A stretch of DNA of 64,000 nucleotides from Pseudomonas sp. PDNC002 (GCF_016919445.1 NZ_CP070356.1:2760001-2824000); one strand, 5' to 3'. Counted from the stretch's first letter, positions 25,624-34,574 are shown. Translations and numbers: made by a program. Notes: generated from the sequence alone by a model not told the origin.

Positions 25624-27765
25624 TCAGCCTTGCTGCAGACGATGCAGGCGCGCGTAATGCCCGGCCTGCCGGGCCAGCAGTTCGCCGTGGCTGCCTTGTT
25701 CGACGACCTGCCCGCGGTCGAGCACCACGATGCGGTCGGCCTGGCGCACGGCCGTGAGACGGTGGGCGATGATGATCACGCTGCGGCCCTGGCAGATCGC
25801 CCGCATGTTCTGCTGGACGATGCGTTCGGATTCATAGTCCAGCGCGCTGGTGGCCTCGTCGAAGATCAGGATGCGTGGGTTGCCCAGCAGCGCGCGGGCA
25901 ATGGCGATGCGCTGCCGTTGGCCGCCGGACAGCGAGGCGCCGTGTTCGCCGACGAGGGTGTCGTAGCCTTCGGGCAGTTCCAGGATGAAGTCGTGGGCGC
26001 CGGCCAGCCGCGCCACCTCGATCACCCGCTCCAGCGGTACGCCCGGGTCGGTGAGGGCGATGTTCTCGCGGATGCTGCGGTTGAACAGCAGGTTCTCCTG
26101 CAACACCACGCCGATCTGCCGGCGCAGGGAGGAAACCTCGGCCAGCGCCAGGTCCATGCCATCCACCATCACGCGGCCGCGATCCGGTACATACAGGCGT
26201 TGCAGCAGGCGCGCCAGGGTGCTCTTGCCGGAGCCGGAGCGGCCGACGATGCCGATGACTTCGCCGGGGCGGATTTCCAGGTCGACGGCGCGCAATACTT
26301 CCGAGCCGTCACTGCGATAGCGGAACGACACCTGCTCGAACGCGATATGGCCGCGCAACGGCGGTAGCGGGCTGCGCCGGCCGGCGCCGGCCTCGCTGCG
26401 GGTGTTGAGGATGTCGCCCAGGCGCTGCACGGAAACCCCGGTCTGCTGGAAGTTCGGCCACAGCTGGGCGAGACGCATGATCGGCTGGGCGACGCGGCCG
26501 GCCAGCATGTTGAAGGCGATCAACTGGCCGACTGAGAGCTGACCATCGATGACCAGGCGCGCGCCCAGCCAGAGCGTGAGCACCGTGACCAGCTTGCCGA
26601 TCAGCCCGACGCCCTCGTTGGCCAGCGTGGACAGCACCTGGGTGCGGAAACTGGCGGCGACGTAGGCGGCCAACTGGTTATCCCAGCGCCGCGTGGACTG
26701 CGGCTCCACCGCGAGGGACTTCAGGGTGTCGATGCCGTTCAGCGATTCGACCAGGAAGGCCTGGTTCTCCGCGCCACGGTTGAAACTCTCCTGCAAGCGC
26801 GCGCGCAGGGGCGGCGTGATGAACAGCGACAGCAGCGCGTACGCCGGCAGCGACAGCGCCACCACCAGCGTCAGCCAGCCGCTGTAGAACAGCATCACGG
26901 CGATGAACACCACGCAGAACAGCAGGTCCAGCATCAGCGTGATGGCGTTGCCGGTCAGGAAGTTGCGGATGTTCTCCAGCTCGCGCACCCGCGCCACCGA
27001 ATCGCCCACCCGGCGCGCCTGGAAGTACGCCAGCGGCAGCGCAATCAGGTGGCGATACAGACGCGAACCCAGCTCCACGTCGATGCGGCTGGCGGTGTGG
27101 GCGAACACGTAACCGCGCAGACCGCTGAGCACGCTCTCGAAGATCAGCACCGCCAGCAGCCCCGTGCAAATCACGTCCAGCGTGGACAGGCCGCGGTGGA
27201 CCAGCACCTTGTCCATCACCACCTGGAAGAACAGCGGCGTGATCAGCGCGAAGACCTGCAGGCAGAACGACGCCAGGAGGATTTCGCCGAGCAGCTTGCG
27301 GTACTTGACGATGGCGGGGATGAACCAGGTGAAGTCGAAGCGCGCCAGCTCGCCGCCGATCGACGCCTGCAAGCGCAGCAGGATCAACCGGCCGCTCCAC
27401 CACTCTGCCAGCTCGGCCAGCGGCAGCGTGCGCGGCCTTGGCTCACCGGGAACCTGCACCAGCGCCTGGTCCTGATCGACGCGGGCGAGGGTGAAGAAGT
27501 CGCCCGCCGGGGTTTCCGCGATGGCCGGCAGCGGCGTGCGCGCCAGGCGCTGCGGCCGGGTCTCGACGGCCTTGGCCATCAACCCCAGCTGGCGCGCGGC
27601 AAGCAGCAAGCGATCACGGTCGAACGGCTGGCCGTCGTCGGCGAACTCGTGGCGCAGTTGCTCGGCGCTGGCGCCGATGCCGTGGAAGCGCGCGAGGGTC
27701 AACAGGCAGTCCAGGCCGCTGTCGAGCGGCGGGTGAGAGGGTTCCGGATGCTGCGGAGCATTCAT
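25624..27765 (-). CDS. type I secretion ATPase/permease (HlyB type, inactive C39-like domain)
   Basis: 713 residues. Residues 1-130 form a C39 peptidase-like domain. Where active peptidases have the catalytic Cys before Gly-Leu (DCGLACL), this protein has DSGLDCLLTLARFHG, so Ser replaces the nucleophile and cleavage is not expected. The domain should instead bind an uncleaved RTX-type substrate, as the HlyB CLD does. Six membrane helices (about 150-430) precede the ATPase domain with Walker A VGRSGSGKST (near 505-514), signature LSGGQRQRIAIARAL and Walker B ILIFDEATSALD. The substrate would be secreted directly from the cytoplasm. Operon with the adaptor gene. Confidence 0.88.
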   Translation of the reverse strand: MNAPQHPEPSHPPLDSGLDCLLTLARFHGIGASAEQLRHEFADDGQPFDRDRLLLAARQLGLMAKAVETRPQRLARTPLPAIAETPAGDFFTLARVDQDQALVQVPGEPRPRTLPLAELAEWWSGRLILLRLQASIGGELARFDFTWFIPAIVKYRKLLGEILLASFCLQVFALITPLFFQVVMDKVLVHRGLSTLDVICTGLLAVLIFESVLSGLRGYVFAHTASRIDVELGSRLYRHLIALPLAYFQARRVGDSVARVRELENIRNFLTGNAITLMLDLLFCVVFIAVMLFYSGWLTLVVALSLPAYALLSLFITPPLRARLQESFNRGAENQAFLVESLNGIDTLKSLAVEPQSTRRWDNQLAAYVAASFRTQVLSTLANEGVGLIGKLVTVLTLWLGARLVIDGQLSVGQLIAFNMLAGRVAQPIMRLAQLWPNFQQTGVSVQRLGDILNTRSEAGAGRRSPLPPLRGHIAFEQVSFRYRSDGSEVLRAVDLEIRPGEVIGIVGRSGSGKSTLARLLQRLYVPDRGRVMVDGMDLALAEVSSLRRQIGVVLQENLLFNRSIRENIALTDPGVPLERVIEVARLAGAHDFILELPEGYDTLVGEHGASLSGGQRQRIAIARALLGNPRILIFDEATSALDYESERIVQQNMRAICQGRSVIIIAHRLTAVRQADRIVVLDRGQVVEQGSHGELLARQAGHYARLHRLQQG

Positions 27766-28012
27766 CTCTGTACTTCCTGGCAGGGATGGGCGCGAAAGGC
27801 GCGGTCAGGGCTCGACGTTAGGGGCCCCCTGCTCGGGTCGCATCTGGATTGGGGAAAGAAGGAATATCTAAATCGGAATTTTCGGACTAGTTGGCGTTTC
27901 TGAGTCTGACTTGATTTCGGGCTCATTCGCGCCGTTTTGGGCGCGCCATTCCGGCGCTGTCGTTCCTACAGAAGAGCGACGCCCCGCAGCTTGAGCCACG
28001 GGGCGCGTGGCA

Positions 28013-28186
28013 TCAGCCCAGGTGCAAGGCTTGCGCCAACTGGGGACGCGGCACCCAGACCTGCCCCTGCCAATCCAGCACGCTCAGCTGCTGGTGCTCC
28101 CAACACAGCAGGCGGCGCGGCTGCTCGGTCGCCGTATCGGCTCGGAAGAAAACAGTGGGGGTTAAGGGAGTTGTTGAAAGGGACAT
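28013..28186 (-). pseudogene. possible remnant of a phage Bro-N/antirepressor gene
   Basis: 57 residues from an ATG at 28186. The segment LTPTVFFRADTATEQPRRLLCW followed by HQQLSVLDWQGQVWVPRPQLAQAL recalls the first 45 residues of Bro-N antirepressor-type proteins (F.R....LR.L.....W.....A..L), where the domain would continue for about 60 more residues. The stop comes just where the helix should go on. No other phage gene is nearby. It may be a decayed phage gene or chance; low confidence. Confidence 0.35.
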
Positions 28187-28422
28187 GGATAGGGCGTCCC
28201 TTGAAGTAACGCTCCATGCTAACGGGCATGTATTCCGTTGCGAGGGTGTGTTCAGCACCATTGGAATAACTTAACGAAATCGTCCGGATGGCCAACGCAA
28301 TGACCCCATCCTTAGGAAAGAGATGGGGCCGCTAACAGAGTTTTAGAATGCCCCGCTTTCCCCGGTTTCCTGGGCTAATGTTCCCAAGTCGTATTCAATT
28401 TTCTCTACAAGGGAGACTTGCA

Positions 28423-29082
28423 ATGAAGCCAAGGAAGTTTTCTTTGCGGGACGCCAAAAGTTCGGCGCCAGTAAAGCCGTCAGTGTGGAATAGTCTTGAA
28501 GTTACCAAGATTGTTATCGCGGCACTAACCCCGATCATGGTTGGTTGTGTCGGGTATCTGATTCAGTCCGAAGTTGCGGATCAAGCGCAAGAAAGGCGTA
28601 CGAGTGAGCGCTTGGTTGACAGACGTTTGGCTGTATATGATGAGATTCGCCTTAATCTCAATAGAATTTACTGTTTCATCGATGATGTGGGGACTTGGAA
28701 AGAGGAGACGCCAGAAAAAATATATGCCTATCGAAGGCAGATTCATGCGGTGATGCATTCGAATCGAGCTATATGGTCAAGCGATACTTTCGAGGCATAT
28801 TCTCGCTACATGGATCAGATTGCATTTGAAACTTTCCAAGGGGTCGGTCAGGACGCCTCAATTCGCACAATCAGATATCAGAAGGAACACGGCATTCCGG
28901 GATGGCGTGCTGAATGGAGCGAGCGGCTGACCGATGAAAAAGACCCTGCTCACTCCGAGGCATATGCCGCGTTGCAGAAATTGATATCGAGAGATCTCCA
29001 GTTGAATGTGCCCGAGGTACGTTCGGATGATAAATGGGTGGGGGGCGGACTGTTTTTCAATAGCGATGAGTCCCGGCACTGA
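28423..29082 (+). CDS. uncharacterised single-pass membrane protein in a low-GC patch
   Basis: 219 residues from the ATG at 28423, which has a clear gggaga site; upstream in-frame codons look non-coding. One membrane helix (about 28-48, IVIAALTPIMVGCVGYLI) follows a basic N-terminus, then a charged region (AQERRTSERLVDRRLAVYDEI) and a helical soluble domain with FIDDVGTWKEETPEKIYAYRR and ETFQGVGQDASIRT. From memory, many scattered bacterial hypothetical proteins share the TP...EKR..VYDE...Y...VG.WKE layout. Its GC content and codons (ATA, AGA, TTG) differ from the neighbours, a sign of transfer. Function unknown; an accessory or defence role is only a guess. Confidence 0.7.
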   Translation: MKPRKFSLRDAKSSAPVKPSVWNSLEVTKIVIAALTPIMVGCVGYLIQSEVADQAQERRTSERLVDRRLAVYDEIRLNLNRIYCFIDDVGTWKEETPEKIYAYRRQIHAVMHSNRAIWSSDTFEAYSRYMDQIAFETFQGVGQDASIRTIRYQKEHGIPGWRAEWSERLTDEKDPAHSEAYAALQKLISRDLQLNVPEVRSDDKWVGGGLFFNSDESRH

Positions 29083-29098
29083 TATTTCGATTGGCAAG

Positions 29099-29172
29099 GA
29101 GGACGCATAACGCCCCATGCGTTATCCGCCATTCCGGCGGCGCATAAAGCGTTCCGCTTTATGCGCCCTACG
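29099..29172. repeat. dispersed palindrome (family C), asymmetric copy
   Basis: aggacgcataacg...gcgttatccgcc...cggcgg...gctttatgcgccctacg. It belongs to the same family as 10723-10801 but the left end is degraded. It marks the right edge of the low-GC patch and overlaps the last codons of the leftward LysR gene. Confidence 0.8.
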
Positions 29173-30073
29173 TTGGAGTCGCGGCTTTTCCTCCCACGAG
29201 GATTCCTTGCTCCCGCCCGCACACCTCCGCCAGGAAATCCCACACCAGTCTCAGCCTCACCGACCGGTGTAACTCGCGCCGCGTACACATCCAGTATTCC
29301 CGCTCGATGAATTCCTCCGGCAGCACCGGCACCAGCAGCGGGTCGTGCAGGCCCATGTATTGCGGAAGGATGGCGATGCCGATGCCCGCCTGGGCGGCCT
29401 GTTGCTGGGCGACCACGCTGGTACTGCGGAACACCACTTGCGGGTGGCGGCAGAAGCTGTGGTGGAACAGCAGTTCCTGGCTGAACAGCAGGTCGTCGAC
29501 GTAGCCGATCCATGGGTGCTTGCACAGGTCCTCGCGGTTGCGCAGCGGCGGGGCGGAGGCGAGGTAAGCCGGGCTGGCGAACAGGCTCAGGCGGTAGCGG
29601 GTGAGCAGGCGGCTGATGACGAGGTCGGCGCTGGGCCGCTCCAGGGTGATGGCGATGTCCGCCTCGCGGTTGGTGATGCTGACGAAGCGCGGCACGGAGA
29701 CCAGTTCCACTTCCAGGCCGGGGTAGCGCTGCATCAGTTCGCCCATGCGCGGGGCGAGGAACATGGTACCCAGGCCTTCGGTGACGCCGATGCGAATCTG
29801 CCCCAGTGGCGAGATCGCCTGGCTCATTTCCTCCTGGGCGAGGAGGGCGGTGTTCTCCATGGCCTCGGCGTGCTTGAGCAGCGCCTGCCCGGCGGGAGTG
29901 AGCTGGTAGCCGCCGGTGTGCTGGGCGAACAGCTGGGTGCCGAGGTCGCGCTCGATGCTTTCGATGTGTCGCGCCACCGTGGCGTGGGTGGTGTTCAGGC
30001 GCTTGGCGGTGGTCAGCAGGCGGCCGCTGCGGTGCAGTTCCAGGAAGTAGCGCAGATCGTTCCAGTCGAACAT
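29168..30073 (-). CDS. LysR-family regulator divergent from GMC oxidoreductase
   Basis: 301 residues from the ATG at 30073; an open frame continues 47 codons upstream through the promoter but lacks a ribosome-binding site. The DNA-binding domain is FDWNDLRYFLELHRSGRLLTTAKRL with RHIESIERDLGTQLF. The effector domain begins near residue 90 (GQIRIGVTEGLGTMFLAPRM). Divergent arrangement with the GMC oxidoreductase and MFS genes, and a strong operator candidate between them, make it their likely regulator. The last codons overlap the palindrome at 29099-29172. Corresponds by position to PA3711 of PAO1, from memory. Confidence 0.88.
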   Translation of the reverse strand: MFDWNDLRYFLELHRSGRLLTTAKRLNTTHATVARHIESIERDLGTQLFAQHTGGYQLTPAGQALLKHAEAMENTALLAQEEMSQAISPLGQIRIGVTEGLGTMFLAPRMGELMQRYPGLEVELVSVPRFVSITNREADIAITLERPSADLVISRLLTRYRLSLFASPAYLASAPPLRNREDLCKHPWIGYVDDLLFSQELLFHHSFCRHPQVVFRSTSVVAQQQAAQAGIGIAILPQYMGLHDPLLVPVLPEEFIEREYWMCTRRELHRSVRLRLVWDFLAEVCGREQGILVGGKAATPT

Positions 30074-30133
30074 GGGGCGGCTCTCTTTTTCTGATGACGC
30101 GCTGTTAGAAAACGCACAGCAGGTGACTTGAAA

Positions 30134-30156
30134 CGTTCGTATTTTTATCGCGAACG
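30134..30156. promoter_or_regulatory. LysR-type operator candidate
   Basis: cgttcg and cgaacg are perfect inverted arms separated by 11 AT-rich bases (T-N11-A layout), centred about 70 bp from both divergent starts (LysR at 30073, GMC gene at 30213). This is the classical location and form of a LysR regulatory binding site. Confidence 0.65.
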
Positions 30157-30212
30157 AACGGCTAGGCTCAATCGTCAGAGCAAAAAGAACAAGAACGACG
30201 AGGTACCTTTCC

Positions 30213-31877
30213 ATGCCCCAGGCGCTGGATGCCTATGACTACCTGATCGTTGGCGCAGGCCCCGCTGGCTGCCTGCTGGCCAATCGCCTATCCGCCGACC
30301 CCGCCAACCGCGTGCTGCTGCTCGAAGCCGGCGGCCCGGACAACTATCCCTGGATCCACATCCCTGTCGGCTACCTCTATTGCATCGGCAACCCGCGCAC
30401 CGACTGGTGTTTCGACACCGAAAAGGTGCCGGGCCTGAACGGCCGCGCCATCAAGTACCCGCGCGGGCGCACGCTGGGCGGCTGCTCTTCGATCAACGGC
30501 ATGATCTATATGCGCGGCCAGGCGCTGGACTACGACGGCTGGGCCGCCGAGGGCAATCCCGGCTGGGGTTGGAACGACCTGCTGCCGCTGTTCATGAAGA
30601 TGGAGGATCACTTCGCCGGTTCCAGCGAACTGCACGGCTCGGGCGGTGAATGGCGGGTGGAGAAACAGCGGTTGTCGTGGGCGATCCTCGATGCGTTCCG
30701 CGAAGCGGCGGCGCAGGCGGGCATTCCGTCGGTGGAAGACTTCAATGGTGGCGACAACGAAGGCTGCGGCTACTTCCAGGTGAATCAGCGTTCCGGCGTG
30801 CGCTGGAATGCGTCGAAGGCCTTCTTGCGGCCTATCGCCAATCGCCCGAATCTCACCGTGCTGACCAACGTGGAAGCCCATCGCGTGCTGCTGGAAAACG
30901 GCCGTGCGGCGGGCCTGGAAGTGAATTGGCAGGGCGCGCGCCGCGAGCTGCGGGCCAGGCGCGAGGTGATCCTTTGCGCCGGGGCGATCAACACGCCGGT
31001 GCTGCTGCAACGCTCCGGCATCGGCCCGCGCGACTTGCTGGAGAAGCACGGCATCGGCGTCCGCCATGAGCTTTCCGGCGTCGGCGGCAACCTGCAGGAC
31101 CACCTGCAGCTGCGCCTGATCTACCGCATGAACGGCGCGCCCTCGCTGAACCAGATTGCCTCCACGCTGTGGGGCAAGATGGGCATGGGCCTGGAGTACC
31201 TGTTCAAGCGCAGCGGGCCGCTGTCCATGGCGCCGAGCCAGTTGGGCGCGTTCGCCAAGTCCGACCCGGGCCAGCGTTCGGCCAACCTCGAATACCACGT
31301 GCAGCCGCTGTCGCTGGAGCGCTTCGGCGAGCCACTGCACAGCTTCCCGGCGTTCACCGCGTCAGTCTGCGACCTGCGCCCGCTGAGCCGCGGCACGGTG
31401 ACGCTGCGTTCGCCGGACCCGCGCGACAAGCCGCTGATCCAGCCCAATTACCTGAGCCACCCACAGGACCTGCGCGTCGCCGCCGACGCCATCCGCCTGA
31501 CCCGGCGCATCGCCGCCGCGCCGGCCCTGGCGCGCTTCCGCCCGGAGGAGTTCAAGCCGGGCATGGATTTCCAGACCGACGAAGACCTGCACCGCGCCGC
31601 CGCCGACATCGGCACCACGATCTTCCACCCGGCCGGCACCTGCCGGATGGGGACGGGGGAGGGCGCGGTGGTGGATAGCCAGTTGCGCGTGCACGGCATT
31701 CCCGGCCTGCGCATCGCCGATGCGTCGATCATGCCCAGCCTGACCTCCGGCAACAGCTGCTCGCCGGTGCTGGTGATCGCGGAAAAGGCCGCGCAAATGA
31801 TTTTGAGCGAACCCGCGCGCGGCGCGGAGGTCATCCCTTCCAGTGGGCGCACACAGGAGGAAGCTCCGGTGGCGTGA
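30213..31877 (+). CDS. GMC-family FAD oxidoreductase (choline dehydrogenase-like)
   Basis: 554 residues. N-terminal FAD-binding YLIVGAGPAGCLLANRL (G14-x-G-xx-G19), GMC signature 1 PRGRTLGGCSSINGMIYMRG, signature 2 GAINTPVLLQRSGIG, and a C-terminal catalytic block with FHPAGTCRMG (His) and SGNSCSPVLVIAEKAA (Asn). It oxidises an alcohol or similar group with FAD; the substrate is not readable. It is divergent from a LysR gene and followed 126 bp later by an MHS-type MFS transporter, which suggests that the transporter imports the substrate of this enzyme. Cytoplasmic, as no signal peptide is present. Confidence 0.9.
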   Translation: MPQALDAYDYLIVGAGPAGCLLANRLSADPANRVLLLEAGGPDNYPWIHIPVGYLYCIGNPRTDWCFDTEKVPGLNGRAIKYPRGRTLGGCSSINGMIYMRGQALDYDGWAAEGNPGWGWNDLLPLFMKMEDHFAGSSELHGSGGEWRVEKQRLSWAILDAFREAAAQAGIPSVEDFNGGDNEGCGYFQVNQRSGVRWNASKAFLRPIANRPNLTVLTNVEAHRVLLENGRAAGLEVNWQGARRELRARREVILCAGAINTPVLLQRSGIGPRDLLEKHGIGVRHELSGVGGNLQDHLQLRLIYRMNGAPSLNQIASTLWGKMGMGLEYLFKRSGPLSMAPSQLGAFAKSDPGQRSANLEYHVQPLSLERFGEPLHSFPAFTASVCDLRPLSRGTVTLRSPDPRDKPLIQPNYLSHPQDLRVAADAIRLTRRIAAAPALARFRPEEFKPGMDFQTDEDLHRAAADIGTTIFHPAGTCRMGTGEGAVVDSQLRVHGIPGLRIADASIMPSLTSGNSCSPVLVIAEKAAQMILSEPARGAEVIPSSGRTQEEAPVA

Positions 31878-32003
31878 CGGCGATCCCGTCTGCCCACTTT
31901 TTAATTGGCGTGTAGCAAGACAACCGGTATCGCGCGGTGTGAAAACCGTGGCAGTCGAGGCTGACAAAAACAAAAGCCCCCAGAAGGGGCAGGAGAGCCC
32001 GTA

Positions 32004-33626
32004 ATGACCGATGTAGCACAGTCCAGCCCTTACGAGGGGCGCTTGACGTCCCGCCGCGACGAGCGCAAGGTGATCTTCGCCTCGTCGCTCGGCACGGTGT
32101 TCGAGTGGTACGACTTCTTCCTCTACGGATCGCTGGCGGCCATCATCGCCAAGCACTTCTTCGCCGGGGTCAACGACACCACCGCCTTCATCTTCGCCCT
32201 GCTGGCGTTCGCCGCCGGCTTCCTCGTCCGACCCTTCGGCGCGCTGGTGTTCGGCCGCCTGGGCGACATGATCGGGCGCAAGTACACCTTCCTCGTCACC
32301 ATCCTGCTGATGGGCCTGTCGACCTTCGCGGTCGGCCTGCTGCCGGCCTACGCCACCATCGGCGTGGCCGCGCCGGTCATCCTCATCGTGCTGCGCCTGC
32401 TCCAGGGCCTGGCGCTGGGCGGCGAGTACGGCGGCGCGGCGATCTATGTGGCCGAGCATGCGCCGGACCACAAGCGTGGCGCCTATACCAGCTGGATCCA
32501 ATGCACCGCCACCGGCGGCCTGCTGCTGTCGCTGGTGGTGATCTGGGGTTGCCGCCAGCTCACCGGGCCCGAGTTCGAAACCTGGGGCTGGCGCCTGCCG
32601 TTCCTGATTTCCATCGTGCTGCTGGGCATCTCCACCTGGATTCGCCTGTCCATGCACGAGTCGCCGGCATTCCTGAAAATGAAGGCCGAGGGCAAGGTGA
32701 GCAAGTCGCCGCTCAAGGAGTCGTTCACCAATTGGAGCAACCTGAAGATCGTCCTGATCGCGCTGTTCAGCATCAACGCCGGCCAGGCGGTGACCTTCTA
32801 CGCGGCGCAGTTCTACGTGATGTTCTTCCTCACCCAGGTGCTGAAGGTCGACCCGGCGCTGTCCAACGGGATGCTGATCGTTGCGCTGGTGATCGGTGCG
32901 CCGCTGTTCGTGATCATGGGCTGGCTGTCGGACAAGGTCGGTCGCAAGCCGGTGCTGATCACCGGGTTGCTGCTGGCCACGGTGCTGTACTTCCCGCTGT
33001 TCAAGGCGCTGACCCACTACGCCAACCCGCAGATCGATGCGGCCTCGCGCCAGGCGCCGGTCACCGTGATGGCGGACCCGGCCACCTGCACCTTCCAGTT
33101 CGATCCAGTGGGCAAGGCCAAGTTCGACAGCGCCTGCGACAAGGCCAAGACCCTGCTGGTGAAGGGCGGCGTGCCCTACAGCTCGGTGGCCGCGCCGTCC
33201 GGCAGCGAACTGGTGGTGACCGTGGGCGAAAAGCGCATCGAGGGCTTCGACGCCGCCGCGCTGGGCGCTGCCGTGAAGGACGCCGGCTACCCGACCGTGG
33301 CTGACTCCTCGCTGGTGAACCGGCCGATGGTGGTGGCGATCATCGTCGCGCTGATCTTCATCGCCACCTGCTGCTATGGACCGCTGGCGGCGCTGATGGT
33401 CGAGCTGTTCCCGACGCGCATCCGCTACACCTCGCTGTCGCTGCCGTACCACATCGGCAATGGCTGGTTCGGCGGGCTGCTGCCGACCATCTCGTTCGCG
33501 CTGGTGGTGTACACCGGCAATATCTTCTATGGCCTGTGGTATCCGGTGCTGATCACGGCGATGAGTCTGGTGTGCTCGCTGCTGTTCCTCAAGGAAACGC
33601 GCCACAACGACATCCACGCCGACTGA
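32004..33626 (+). CDS. MFS transporter of the MHS (ProP-like) group with an inserted domain
   Basis: 540 residues. FEWYDFFLYGSLA (about 31-43), the loop 2-3 motif GRLGDMIGRKYTF and LRLLQGLALGGEYGGAAI identify the metabolite:H+ symporter group. Twelve helices are expected, but about 105 residues (about 335-440, starting THYANPQIDAAS) between the seventh/eighth-helix region and VVAIIVALIFIAT are non-membrane and carry Cys in TCTFQF and SACDKA that could pair. Typical MHS proteins are about 430-450 residues, so this insert explains the extra length. Probably imports an organic acid or related compound for the GMC enzyme. Position matches PA3709. Confidence 0.88.
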   Translation: MTDVAQSSPYEGRLTSRRDERKVIFASSLGTVFEWYDFFLYGSLAAIIAKHFFAGVNDTTAFIFALLAFAAGFLVRPFGALVFGRLGDMIGRKYTFLVTILLMGLSTFAVGLLPAYATIGVAAPVILIVLRLLQGLALGGEYGGAAIYVAEHAPDHKRGAYTSWIQCTATGGLLLSLVVIWGCRQLTGPEFETWGWRLPFLISIVLLGISTWIRLSMHESPAFLKMKAEGKVSKSPLKESFTNWSNLKIVLIALFSINAGQAVTFYAAQFYVMFFLTQVLKVDPALSNGMLIVALVIGAPLFVIMGWLSDKVGRKPVLITGLLLATVLYFPLFKALTHYANPQIDAASRQAPVTVMADPATCTFQFDPVGKAKFDSACDKAKTLLVKGGVPYSSVAAPSGSELVVTVGEKRIEGFDAAALGAAVKDAGYPTVADSSLVNRPMVVAIIVALIFIATCCYGPLAALMVELFPTRIRYTSLSLPYHIGNGWFGGLLPTISFALVVYTGNIFYGLWYPVLITAMSLVCSLLFLKETRHNDIHAD

Positions 33627-33639
33627 GCCGGCGACGGCA

Positions 33640-33667
33640 CGAAGGGCGCCTGTGGGCGCCCTTCGTG
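33640..33667. terminator. strong hairpin after the MFS gene
   Basis: A 12 bp stem acgaagggcgcc / ggcgcccttcgt with a tgtg loop begins 14 bp after the stop codon, followed by gtt. Likely terminator of the GMC-MFS transcript. Confidence 0.65.
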
Positions 33668-33771
33668 TTCATGGGGTAGATTCCGCGCTCGCCTGGGGGC
33701 CGCCGCTGGAATACCCTTGCGGTATTTCCCGGTGCGCGTTGCGCCGGACCCTTTGCGGAGAACCATCGAGC

Positions 33772-34056
33772 ATGAAACAGGAAATCGCCACCGTGACCGT
33801 CAGCGCCGAGCATTGGGGGCGCGAGGCCGAAGCGGTGGACAACGCGCGCGTTTCCGTGAGCCTCAGCGCTCCGGAAGAGGGCATGATCGAAGTGCGCTTC
33901 AAGGGCCAGCTGGACGCGCCGGACGAGCCCACCCATGTCTGCGTGACGTTGGACAACGGGCTGTCCTACTACGGCGAGATCCAGAGCGGCGAGGCGAATG
34001 AAGAGGGCGGCTGGCTGCGCTTCGAGGGCGAGCTGATCGATCTGGAAGGTTTCTAA
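33772..34056 (+). CDS. small acidic protein of unknown function
   Basis: 94 residues from the ATG at 33772 (MKQEIATVTVSAEHW). Beta-rich and acidic (many E/D; GEANEEGGWLRFEGELIDLEGF at the end), no signal peptide or membrane segment. The pattern of alternating strands (ARVSVSLSAPE, IEVRFKGQL, HVCVTLDNGL) suggests a small beta-sandwich or barrel. It is followed by a strong terminator, so it is a separate transcription unit between the MFS gene and a convergent lipoprotein gene. No family recognised. The long in-frame extension upstream to 33652 is probably not translated. Confidence 0.6.
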   Translation: MKQEIATVTVSAEHWGREAEAVDNARVSVSLSAPEEGMIEVRFKGQLDAPDEPTHVCVTLDNGLSYYGEIQSGEANEEGGWLRFEGELIDLEGF

Positions 34057-34137
34057 GCCGAATTCCCGTGGAGGCTACCGCGAGGTCCTCCTGGCGGAAT
34101 CCTGGGGGCATCGGATATCGGTAGAAGCCCGCACAAT

Positions 34138-34166
34138 AAAAAACCGGCCATATGGGCCGGTTTTTC
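34138..34166. terminator. rho-independent terminator
   Basis: aaaaaccggcc / ggccggttttt hairpin with an atatg loop, U-rich on both strands. It serves the rightward small gene and the convergent lipoprotein gene. Confidence 0.9.
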
Positions 34167-34184
34167 ATTGCCTGCGGAAAACCC

Positions 34185-34574
34185 TCACTGCTGCGGGATC
34201 ATCCCCTCGATGCGCCTGGCGAAGGCATTGGCCAGCGGACCATCGGCGAGCAGCAGCAGGTAATCGTGCTCGGACTTGGCCGCCGGAGCGATCTGGTACT
34301 TGAGGGTACCCGAGGCGACCTGACCAACGACCGGCACGGTCAGGGTGCCGACGCATTGCAGCACGCCGCTGTCGGGGTCCTTGTCGATGATCGCCACGTC
34401 CTTCAGCTCGGCCTTGCTCAGCGCGTCGGACTGGGCGGACAGGGCACCGCTGAGGAAGATCTTCACCAGTTGGTTCTTCACGTCGTCCGAGCCGCAGACC
34501 TTGGCCTCGTTGCCACCGCAGGCGCTCAAGAGCGCGGCGGCAGCCAGCACGGCCGAGAATTTCAAAAGCTTCAT
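34185..34574 (-). CDS. small lipoprotein of unknown function
   Basis: 129 residues. Signal peptide with lipobox LLSAC (lipid Cys19); position +2 is Gly, so outer-membrane sorting is expected. The mature part has Cys in KVCGSDDV and LQCVGT that may form a disulfide, and a helix-then-strands arrangement (VKNQLVKIFLSG, GTLTVPVVGQVASGTLKYQIAPA). It stands alone between a terminator and a chemoreceptor gene. No domain family recognised with confidence. Confidence 0.7.
   Translation of the reverse strand: MKLLKFSAVLAAAALLSACGGNEAKVCGSDDVKNQLVKIFLSGALSAQSDALSKAELKDVAIIDKDPDSGVLQCVGTLTVPVVGQVASGTLKYQIAPAAKSEHDYLLLLADGPLANAFARRIEGMIPQQ

Noticed and set aside
25624..27765. Bacteriocin-processing (active C39) transporter
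   Set aside because: The catalytic Cys position is Ser (DSGLD), so peptidase activity is not expected.
31362..33617. 751-codon open frame on the minus strand
   Set aside because: Antisense to the GMC and MFS genes; Gln/Arg/His-rich with no motif.
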